Assembly: GCA_046753625.1 (NCBI GenBank)
Contig: JBHHUB010000215.1
Span: 1 to 5,857, forward strand
Source of the DNA: JADFOB01 sp046753625
GTDB taxonomy: Bacteria > Planctomycetota > Phycisphaerae > UBA1845
DNA length: 5,857 bases
Direction: 5' to 3'
In this document: in pieces, positions 1 to 4,995 of the stretch
Layout: every line of letters starts with the position of its first letter
Numbering within the stretch: the stretch's first letter is position 1
Notes under the pieces: model-generated
The model's input: the letters and a program-made list of their open reading frames with translations, nothing else
What the model was told of the DNA's origin: nothing
Databases searched by the model: none
Program-made: the position numbers and the translations under genes

Positions 1-158
1 GCGGTCGCAGTGGGAGCGCCGCACCGAAGGCGGCCCGCCGACACGCCGAGGTACACCTTCGTGCCGAAAAACCGCACCGACGGCGGAGTGTGTCGCTGGC
101 GACAGCCATCGGCGCTGCAAGAGAACCTGAGAGGTTGCCTCGAAGACGTGGCGTAACC
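1..158 (-). pseudogene. Fragment of a Cys-containing transposon-associated protein (partial)
   Basis: Read on the minus strand from 158 down to 1, one frame is open and gives a recognisable stretch at about 128-45. It contains CSADGC, then RQRHTPPSVRFFG, then KVYLG. From memory of protein families, this resembles small uncharacterised proteins, often near transposases, with a pattern like 'CCxxGCRRRxTPPSVRFLGRRVYLG'. The residues upstream of the motif (158-131) do not look like the family and there is no start codon or ribosome binding site in place, so the N-terminus seems lost. The reading runs off the left edge. Two other minus frames are also open, which is common in GC-rich DNA, so the call rests on the motif alone. 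It lies just downstream of the IS66 relic and in the same orientation, which fits a patch of mobile-element debris. Confidence 0.4.
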
Positions 159-180
159 CGACGGAGCCGTTCGCAATTTC

Positions 181-228
181 AAAAAAAGTGTCCTTCCGGT
201 GAGCATGCACAGCTTTTTTTTCGGAAGG
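181..228. terminator. A-tract/T-tract inverted repeat, possible bidirectional terminator
   Basis: An A7 run (181-187) and a T8 run (214-221) face each other. A second 7-bp inverted repeat, CCTTCCG (192-198) with CGGAAGG (222-228), overlaps them. On the minus strand the CCTTCCG/CGGAAGG stem is followed after a few bases by seven Ts, as expected for an intrinsic terminator downstream of the IS66 transposase stop at 261. The loop is long (23 nt), so the fold is not ideal. It could instead be part of the IS terminus. Confidence 0.3.
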
Positions 229-260
229 CGGCGGCCGATTCGGCTTGGGGTCAGGGGTGA

Positions 261-781
261 TCAGCCGCGGGCGGCGTGGCACTCTGTGATTGTGGCGGCC
301 GGCTCGATCATGTCCCGGTAGTTCCAGGGCATCCAGTTCTCGGGTCGGGCGGCGAGGGCCGCCGCGTGTTGCTGCAAGTCGGTCAGGTAATCGAAGGGGT
401 TGGCGCCGCAAAGCCGGCAGGTGTGGATCAGACTCATGAACAAATCGCCGACCCGGGCACCGTTCTCGCTCAGGTAGAACATCGCGTTCTTGCGGTGCAG
501 AATCGCTCGCTTCAGTATGCGCTCACACAGATTGTTATCCAGCGGCGCCCCGGCGATCTTCAAAAACTGCGTCAGCTTCCTCCAGTGGTTGAGCATGTAC
601 CCAATCGCCCGACCCACCCCGGAGTTCGGTAAACCCCATACGTTGCGGAGAGCTTCACCGCCGAACGCCACAGCGGATCCGGAATGCGCGAGCGACGCGC
701 ACGGGTGAGCCGCCAATGTTCAAAACGCCGCCGAACCGCCTCAAGCCGCGCGGGCTCCACGCCTCTGCTCCTGGATCTCAT
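261..781 (-). pseudogene. IS66-family relic: start of accessory ORF fused out of frame to the transposase C-terminus
   Basis: Two reading frames make up one damaged element. From ATG 781, preceded by a good GGAGGA ribosome binding site with 6-nt spacing, about 53 codons match the IS66 small accessory protein, a DNA-binding-like helix protein, including 'RRFEHWRLTRARRSRIPDPLW' split around residues 18-38. From about 629 to the TGA at 261 another frame matches the C-terminal part of the IS66 DDE transposase: PNSGVGRAIGYMLNHW, then PLDNNLCERILKRAILHRKN with the catalytic Glu at about 522-524, then SLIHTCRLCGANPFDYLTDL. The second ORF (TnpB) and most of the transposase, including its first two catalytic Asp residues, are missing. 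The two frames differ, so no functional fusion is made. The element is dead unless supplied in trans. I could not define terminal inverted repeats; the right end should lie between about 790 and 841. Confidence 0.85.
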
Positions 782-840
782 CAGACGTCCTCCAGACCAC
801 CATCGGTCGAAGGCTGACGATACCCGGCCCGTCAAACTAC

Positions 841-1146
841 GTCATACACGCTCACCGGAAGGACACGCACGGTGGCACTATCGGCGGGCTCGCGGCCGGT
901 GCCGCCCTTCCTGATGTCACCCCGGTCATTGAGCCCCAGCTCATCGAGCTTCTCGAGACTACGCGCGCTCTCGCTCCCTTCGATCTCTACCTGGACGGTC
1001 GCGTGGATCTGCGCGACTTCGCAATGTTTCAAACCTGTTTTGCTTCGGACGCGGCCGGGCACTGCCTTGTCGCCGATTTCGATGCCGCAGGCACGATCGA
1101 TCTAACGGACCATGTTGCATTCATCGACGCACTGCGTGGGCCATGA
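841..1146 (+). pseudogene. C-terminal remnant of a secreted protein with dockerin-type EF-hand repeats
   Basis: The frame ending at TGA 1144-1146 gives two dockerin-like calcium loops. The first is FDLYLDGRVDLRDFAMFQTC (about 979-1038); the second is ADFDAAGTIDLTDH (about 1072-1113), and the protein ends FIDALRGP. Planctomycete secreted proteins often end in tandem 'DxDxDGxVDLxDFxxFQxCF...GP' modules. Here both loops have lost canonical residues: Tyr replaces the third ligand of loop 1 and Ala-Ala sits in loop 2. The frame has no ATG except one inside the repeat and no ribosome binding site, and it runs upstream without a stop into the IS66 relic. The gene has therefore lost its 5' end, probably through the IS insertion or a linked deletion. 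What the full protein did cannot be told from this tail. The left boundary given is nominal. Confidence 0.55.
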
Positions 1147-1300
1147 CGGTTCCTTGAGAGAGACCAGTGCCCTGGGAGTTACTGAGTCCGCAAACACTGG
1201 ATCCGGCGTCGTTGCTAGCATCAACATCTCTGACCCGGTCTCGCACTCGAACCCCGGAGCCATCAGCGACTACAGTCTTGGCTAAAGTGCTACCGCTTCA
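1147..1300. other. Unassigned stretch after the dockerin remnant
   Basis: No convincing gene is present. One plus frame stays open to a TAA at 1283 and reads VVASINISDPVSHSNPGAIS around 1205-1264, which has the flavour of an extracellular beta-rich domain. It lacks a start codon and a ribosome binding site, and I cannot place it in a family. It may be more debris of the same degraded secreted gene in another frame. Confidence 0.3.
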
Positions 1301-1331
1301 AAACGCGCCAAGACGCGACGAAACGCGCCAA
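1301..1331 (+). repeat. Direct repeat AAACGCGCCAA, two copies, 20-bp period
   Basis: The 11-mer AAACGCGCCAA occurs at 1301-1311 and again at 1321-1331, exactly two helical turns apart centre to centre. It lies about 75 bp upstream of the tRNA fragment. Such spacing would suit a DNA-binding protein, for example integrase arm-type sites, but this is only an inference. Confidence 0.5.
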
Positions 1332-1333
1332 TC

Positions 1334-1353
1334 CGTGAATCCTGTGATTCGCG
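1334..1353. repeat. Hairpin with 8-bp arms (GAATC-CTGT-GATTC core)
   Basis: CGTGAATC (1334-1341) pairs with GATTCGCG (1346-1353) around a CTGT loop, with a single T:G wobble. It lies three bases after the direct repeat and upstream of the tRNA fragment. It has no T tract, so it is not an obvious terminator. Confidence 0.4.
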
Positions 1354-1404
1354 ATAAGATGCTGTTCGCAAAGGGATTCTGACGGTTTCGACCATCGAAA
1401 AGGT

Positions 1405-1451
1405 TGTGCTTGCCAAGCTCCGGGTCGGCGGTTCGAATCCGCTCGCCCGCT
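1405..1451 (+). tRNA. 3' half of a tRNA-Gly(GCC), truncated
   Basis: The sequence fits tRNA positions 27-73 with exact spacing: anticodon loop TTGCCAA at 1410-1416 (anticodon GCC at 1412-1414), a 5-nt variable region, a T stem-loop GGCGG-TTCGAAT-CCGCT at 1426-1442 or so, then an acceptor 3' strand CGCCCGC ending at 1450 and a discriminator T. CCA is not encoded. The 5' half is missing: no GCGGGCG acceptor strand and no D arm occur where they should (about 1379-1404), and the anticodon stem is only partly paired (3 of 5). It is a fragment, not a working tRNA. The 3' half of tRNA genes is the classic target copied by integrative elements, so this is best read as an attachment-site remnant. Confidence 0.7.
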
Positions 1452-1582
1452 TGGCGCACACGGCTACTGCACCCCAAGCGTCTGGGCGCCGTTGCCTTGT
1501 GGCTCGCGTCGATCGCCGGGTCGACCGCGTTCATGGACCAGGTTCCTCGGCGCCACGGCGGCAGCCACTCCGGCCGCACAAC

Positions 1583-2509
1583 TCACGCCAGAGAAGCAAG
1601 AAAATCGAACGAGGCTTGGGCGATGCTCACGGCGTTATGCGCATGCCGGGCCAGCTCGACGTGGACCGGACCGCGGTAGCCGATCTCCTTCAGTGCCGCG
1701 ACGACGCCGGGGAAGTCGATTTCGCCCTCGCCGAACATCAGGTGCTCATGCACGCCGCGACGCATGTCCTCGATGTGAACGTTAAACAGCTTGGTTTGCC
1801 ACGTCTTGATCTGCTGCGCGATGTCGCCGTCGCCCAGGCAGTGCACGTGACCTACGTCGAGCGTTAAACCGAAGTGTGGATCGTCGAAGTGCGCGGCCAA
1901 TCGCGCGAACTTAGCCATCGTGTCGATGAACATGCCGGGTTCCGGCTCAAAGGCCAGCCGTACGCCCCGCCGCCGCGCATGATCCAATACCGGCTCGATC
2001 CCCGCTTGCAGCCGAGACCAAAGCTCCTCTTCGGTGGTGCCCTCTTCATGACCCTTTTCATCGGCACACGGCCCGTGCTTGCCGGCACGTCCGTCGACAA
2101 CAGTGCCATGATACTGCCCTACACCACCGCTACAACCTACGTCGGGCGCGCCCGACCAGAACGAGACCGAGTCGGCCTCTAGTTCGGCCGCAACCTCCAC
2201 GGCCGCCAGGAGAAACGCGACCCGCCGCCGCCGTGCCTCGGCGCTCGCGCTGATCAACGTCGGCCAGTGCTTGCGCCGCGGATCAAGCAGGAATCGCGAG
2301 CCCGTTTCGATGGTTGCGCGGAGCGCGTACTTGGCAAGAAGCGGTTTGATCTGCCGCACGGCTTCGCGCACGCCGGATCGGTCCGGCGGATCCAGCAGCA
2401 CAGCTTCGAGCGTCAGCGCCACGCTCTTGTACCCGATCTCCGCAAGAATCGCGCAGCAATCCTCGAGGGCGTGATGGGCGAATCCGTTCGTGTTGTATCC
2501 CAGAAGCAT
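1583..2509 (-). CDS. Sugar phosphate isomerase/epimerase-like TIM-barrel protein
   Basis: The 308-residue product matches the xylose isomerase-like TIM barrel family (AP endonuclease 2 fold), metal-dependent cytosolic enzymes acting on sugars, sugar phosphates or related polyols. Barrel strands and probable metal ligands are visible: Glu188 in LAFEPEPGMF, Asp218/His221/His223 in LTLDVGHVH, His245 in NVHIED, and Glu285 in VHVELARHAH. No signal peptide is seen. The substrate cannot be named. ATG 2509 was chosen because it begins directly at the first barrel strand (MLLGYNTNGF) and lies 26 nt after the stop of the preceding gene. A GTG at 2596 would add 29 poorly conserved residues and overlap that gene. 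The ribosome binding site before 2509 is weak. Residues about 123-162 form a Gly/His/Glu-rich stretch that looks like an insertion between a barrel strand ending FWSGAP and the helix starting EEELWSRL. The gene is the last of the three-gene minus-strand group, and no clear terminator follows. Confidence 0.85.
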   Translation of the reverse strand: MLLGYNTNGFAHHALEDCCAILAEIGYKSVALTLEAVLLDPPDRSGVREAVRQIKPLLAKYALRATIETGSRFLLDPRRKHWPTLISASAEARRRRVAFLLAAVEVAAELEADSVSFWSGAPDVGCSGGVGQYHGTVVDGRAGKHGPCADEKGHEEGTTEEELWSRLQAGIEPVLDHARRRGVRLAFEPEPGMFIDTMAKFARLAAHFDDPHFGLTLDVGHVHCLGDGDIAQQIKTWQTKLFNVHIEDMRRGVHEHLMFGEGEIDFPGVVAALKEIGYRGPVHVELARHAHNAVSIAQASFDFLASLA

Positions 2510-2535
2510 GGCCACCGGTTTCTCGAACAAAGCGC

Positions 2536-3053
2536 TCAGCAAGTTACCGATTTGTCTCCATGACCCGGCGCGTTGGGTGCGATCGGCTCCGCACACTCAA
2601 GACACCACTGTTCGGTCAAACCAATCAGAGGGTATCCGCACTTGGCGCAACGAGAAGGCCGCGCGGGATGGTTCACTTTGAACGCCGCCCACCTGGACCA
2701 CATGTACCCTATCCAGACCCCGACCAAGAAAACGCTGGGAGCACCGAACAGAACGGAGCGACGATGAACACAACGCCTGCAGTTGAGGACGATCCGAGTG
2801 GCGTCCGCCCCAATAGCGACAACACGAACAGAAGGACAACCAACCAGGGAACCAAGCCGGACCAAACAACGGGGCGGCGGAGCGACTTCACCAAGTACAA
2901 GAGAGCCTGCAAAGCGAATAGGACCAGGTAGGGCAGTACCCACAAGATCATGTCCTCTGACCACGCGCCGTCAGACGATTCCACCAATGCAGAAATCGTC
3001 ACGGCAACGGATGGAAGAACTAGGAGAATGTTCAAAGCAATGAACGACCTCAC
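2536..3053 (-). pseudogene. Four-helix membrane protein with C-terminal zinc ribbon, frameshifted
   Basis: Translation starts at GTG 3053, behind an excellent AAGGAGG ribosome binding site with 5-nt spacing. The first frame encodes three hydrophobic helices (residues about 4-23, 37-57, 64-86) and the start of a fourth, then ends at a stop near 2709. The next frame completes helix four (LVGVWIGYMW) and carries a zinc ribbon, CAKCGYPLIGLTEQWCLEC, with Cys codons at 2647-2649, 2638-2640, 2602-2604 and 2593-2595, ending at TGA 2536. Restoring one base in the four-base run at 2729-2732 joins both into one 172-residue protein with an intact fourth helix (VLPAFFLVGVW). Membrane proteins with this CGYxLxGL ribbon are common in planctomycetes and are uncharacterised. 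The shift may be a real mutation, a sequencing error, or rarely slippage. The gene lies between the PilT-like gene and the isomerase gene in the same orientation. Confidence 0.75.
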
Positions 3054-3059
3054 TCGTTC

Positions 3060-3066
3060 CTCCTTG
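3060..3066 (-). promoter_or_regulatory. Strong ribosome binding site for the zinc-ribbon membrane protein
   Basis: On the minus strand AAGGAGG stands a few bases before GTG 3053. It fixes a GTG start that would otherwise be passed over, since the frame stays open far upstream into the PilT-like gene. Confidence 0.7.
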
Positions 3067-3151
3067 CTTGCATATCCGCCACCCGCGCGAAATCGCCGTG
3101 GCCAAGAGGCCGATATGTCAGAAACTCGCCTTGACTTCTCGCTGCGCCCCC

Positions 3152-4303
3152 CTATCCCTTCCGCACGCGTCCCACCAGGCTTTGGGCGCTCGCCTTGATG
3201 CCTTTGACCGCCGAAGCCAGGGCCTCGCGCGAGGGGGCGAAATCCAAGGCCGTGTCGTAGTGGACCTTTTCGCTTTGCACCAACTCGCACAGCGAGGTCG
3301 TAAACGGCCGCATCCCCTCCTCCTCGCACTGCGCGATGATCGCGGGCATGTCCTCGTCCTCTTCGCGAAGAATCTTATCGCGAACCGTCGGATTGCTCAG
3401 CAGCACTTCGGTGGCCGGATAGCGCGAACCGGCCTCGATGCCCGGCAAAAGCCGCTGGACCATGATGGCCGCCAGGCTGTTGGCCAGCGACGAGCGGACA
3501 AAGGCGTGTTCCTGCCTCGGGAAGAACTCCAAAATGCGCGCAAAACTCTGCTGGGCATCGCTGCAGTGCAGCGTTCCGAAAACTAGGTGCCCCGTCTCGG
3601 CCGCTTGCAACGCCGCTGCCATAGTCTCGCGATCGCGCATCTCGCCGATCAAAACACAATCGGGGTCCTGACGCACGACAGCCCGCAACGCCTCGTGATA
3701 GCCCGCCACGTCGATGCCGACCTCCCGCTGGGCGATGATCGACTTAACGGGCTTGAACACGTATTCGATGGGATCCTCCACCGTGACGATGTGCATGCCG
3801 CGGTTTTCGTTGATGTATTGCAGCATCGCGGCCAGCGTGCTGCTCTTGCCGCAACCGGTGACCCCGCTCACCAGGATCAGCCCCTCCATCTTTTGCGATA
3901 CGATCTTCTCGTACACCGGCGGAAGCGAAAGGTCCGCAAACGTTGGGATCTTGCTCTGCACGCGCCGCAGGGCGGCATGGGTCTCCCCGGTCGACCGGTA
4001 GACGTTGATGCGAAAGCGGTCGCCGCCGGCGGTGCTGGCCGAAAAATCCAAATCCTCATGCTGATCAAATTCATCGCGCCGCGACTGGGGAACCAAGCCG
4101 GCGAGCATCGCGTCGATGTACTTGGAATCGGGCAAGGCGGCCATTTCCAATTTGCGGAGCTGCCCGGCAATGCGGTAGCACGCCACATAACCCACCTTCA
4201 GGTGAAGGTCCGACGCGCCTAGCTGACCCATCCCCGCCAGAAGCCGGTTCATCAGCGCGCCCGGCTCTTCCAGCGCTTTGCCTGAATCGCTTGCATCACT
4301 CAA
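3152..4303 (-). CDS. PilT-like type IV pilus retraction ATPase
   Basis: The 383-residue product is a hexameric-type secretion/pilus ATPase of the PilT family, which powers pilus retraction at the inner face of the cytoplasmic membrane. The N-terminal PAS-like domain holds the hallmark GASDLHLKVG (residues 29-38). The motor domain has a Walker A box GVTGCGKSS (147-155, Lys153), an Asp box VTVEDPIEY (173-181), a Walker B box CVLIGEMRD (216-224) and a His box TGHLVFGTLHCSDA (237-250). The usual PilT 'GTLHTNSA' is changed to GTLHCSDA. Length is slightly above the usual 340-370 because of a longer, divergent C-terminus (from about 315). The start is TTG 4303, supported by AAGGGAG seven bases upstream; ATG 4252 (residue 18) is the alternative. 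No other pilus gene lies in the window, so the pilus role rests on family membership, and PilU-like or other retraction ATPases are not excluded. It heads a possible operon with the two genes downstream. Confidence 0.9.
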   Translation of the reverse strand: MSDASDSGKALEEPGALMNRLLAGMGQLGASDLHLKVGYVACYRIAGQLRKLEMAALPDSKYIDAMLAGLVPQSRRDEFDQHEDLDFSASTAGGDRFRINVYRSTGETHAALRRVQSKIPTFADLSLPPVYEKIVSQKMEGLILVSGVTGCGKSSTLAAMLQYINENRGMHIVTVEDPIEYVFKPVKSIIAQREVGIDVAGYHEALRAVVRQDPDCVLIGEMRDRETMAAALQAAETGHLVFGTLHCSDAQQSFARILEFFPRQEHAFVRSSLANSLAAIMVQRLLPGIEAGSRYPATEVLLSNPTVRDKILREEDEDMPAIIAQCEEEGMRPFTTSLCELVQSEKVHYDTALDFAPSREALASAVKGIKASAQSLVGRVRKG

Positions 4304-4341
4304 GGTTCAACTCCCTTCGGATCCAAGAAGAAAACCAAAGC

Positions 4342-4368
4342 ATTGTAATCTTCAAGCCTACATCCCAA
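4342..4368 (-). promoter_or_regulatory. Candidate promoter of the PilT-like gene
   Basis: On the minus strand TTGGGA (4368-4363) and TACAAT (4347-4342) are separated by 15 bp, in a locally AT-richer stretch directly upstream of the gene. The -10 box is good, but the spacer is two bases short of ideal. The leader would be about 30 nt and include the AAGGGAG site. Confidence 0.25.
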
Positions 4369-4430
4369 GTACATCATAACACGCATCCCGCAAACGACCA
4401 TCCCAGCACCGCGGTCGGGACTCTTAGAAT

Positions 4431-4468
4431 CTCAGCGATCCACGACGCGCTCAGCGATCCATGATGCG
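4431..4468 (+). repeat. 19-bp tandem repeat, two copies
   Basis: CTCAGCGATCCACGACGCG (4431-4449) is followed immediately by a copy (4450-4468) that differs only by two C-to-T changes in the second half. It lies about 130 bp upstream of the PilT-like start and opens the repeat-rich intergenic block. Confidence 0.75.
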
Positions 4469-4528
4469 TTCGAAGGGATGGGCACACCGAAACAGAGCCG
4501 CTGGCGCAAGCCTGCGGCCCCTGGGACC

Positions 4529-4546
4529 GCCAATCTCCCGATTGGC
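4529..4546. repeat. REP-like palindrome A (7-bp stem, 4-nt loop)
   Basis: GCCAATC-TCCC-GATTGGC is a perfect hairpin. It is paired with palindrome B 24 bp further on, whose reverse complement differs at only three of 18 positions. Two of those three differences compensate each other in the stem. Confidence 0.65.
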
Positions 4547-4570
4547 ACGCGTCACTTCCAAACGATCCAT

Positions 4571-4588
4571 GCCGATCAGGAGATCGGC
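4571..4588. repeat. REP-like palindrome B (7-bp stem, 4-nt loop)
   Basis: GCCGATC-AGGA-GATCGGC is a perfect hairpin in inverted orientation to palindrome A, judged by the loops (TCCC against AGGA). Together they look like a REP doublet. The bases between and after them (4547-4733) hold no convincing gene. Confidence 0.65.
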
Positions 4589-4696
4589 GATCCGCCCGCG
4601 GCAGGATGCCACCAGGTTTGCGCCAGGTGCTCTGAATAGTGCCAGCCACCGGTCTCGCTGCGGATCCGTGGTCGCCTATTCGCTTGGGAGCACTGG

Positions 4697-4725
4697 TTCA
4701 CACAAGACGCGGAATTCGGTACGAT
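4697..4725 (+). promoter_or_regulatory. Candidate sigma70-like promoter reading toward the esterase
   Basis: TTCACA (4697-4702) and TACGAT (4720-4725) are separated by exactly 17 bp. Five of six and four of six bases match the E. coli-type consensus. The predicted start of transcription, about 4732, falls right at the left edge of the 41-bp inverted repeat, so the leader of the esterase mRNA would begin with that structured element. Planctomycete promoters are not well defined, so this stays tentative. Confidence 0.3.
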
Positions 4726-4733
4726 CCGCTCTT

Positions 4734-4909
4734 GGTGGGTGGCCCATGTCCTTTGGACATGGGGGAGACGATGATCTCGCGGTCAACAAGGTTTGCAGGT
4801 CATGCGGTACGGACGCCGCAGCACGGAGGTTTGCATCGCCTGCGAAACCAGGGGCTAGTCGGTCACCTTCATCGACTCCCCCACCCCCAAAGAAGGTGGG
4901 CCACCCGCC
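4734..4909. repeat. 176-bp element bounded by 41-bp imperfect inverted repeats
   Basis: The left arm (4734-4774) and the reverse complement of the right arm (4869-4909) agree at 33 of 41 positions without gaps. Each arm folds by itself: the left has CCCATGTCC-TTT-GGACATGGG (4743-4763), the right the equivalent CCCACC/GGTGGG hairpin around the same TTT loop. The eight differences include two compensated base pairs and two changes to G:U wobbles, so the stem is kept. The 94-bp centre has no clear ORF. The layout resembles a REPIN or a small non-autonomous element, and no transposase is present. It ends 32 bp before the first 18-bp start unit of the esterase. Confidence 0.7.
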
Positions 4910-4941
4910 CGTGCACTCCTTATGAAACACGGTACCGGACT

Positions 4942-4995
4942 ATGCCGTTTGGAGACAACATGCCGTTTGGAGACAACATGCCGGTTGGAAACAAC
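4942..4995 (+). repeat. Three 18-bp tandem units, each with a start codon and Shine-Dalgarno-like site
   Basis: ATGCCGTTTGGAGACAAC occurs at 4942-4959 and identically at 4960-4977; the third copy (4978-4995) has two changes. Each unit is six codons (MPFGDN, MPFGDN, MPVGNN), in frame with the esterase. The GGAG in unit 1 lies five bases before the ATG of unit 2, and that in unit 2 five bases before the ATG of unit 3. Unit 3 has GGAA before a GTG at 4996. The array therefore supplies several in-frame initiation sites. Confidence 0.85.

Noticed and set aside
276..708. Plus-strand frames across the IS66 relic
   Set aside because: They are antisense to clear IS66 transposase sequence and carry no family motif.
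1298..1579. Minus-strand frame containing GERIRTADPEL
   Set aside because: This peptide is the well-known false product of reading a tRNA gene on its opposite strand, and it confirms the tRNA fragment instead.
1404..1679. Plus-strand frame with a hydrophobic stretch (RLGAVALWLASIAGSTAFM) just after the tRNA fragment
   Set aside because: It has no proper start or ribosome binding site, begins inside the tRNA fragment and ends inside the isomerase gene on the other strand. The hydrophobic run may be a relic or chance; I recognise no family. The stretch 1452-1582 holds nothing else I can support.
3587..4222. Long plus-strand frame opposite the PilT-like gene
   Set aside because: It is a GC-rich shadow of a gene with complete Walker and His boxes on the minus strand.
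4759..4773. Upstream in-frame ATGs for the esterase at 4759 and 4771
   Set aside because: They lie inside the left palindromic arm, would add about 70 residues translated from repeat DNA, and would bury the signal peptide.
4374..4930. Frames on both strands across the intergenic repeats, such as one reading GGWPTFFGGGG
   Set aside because: They translate palindromic repeats and tandem units. Such ORFs are typical artefacts of repeat-rich planctomycete intergenic DNA.
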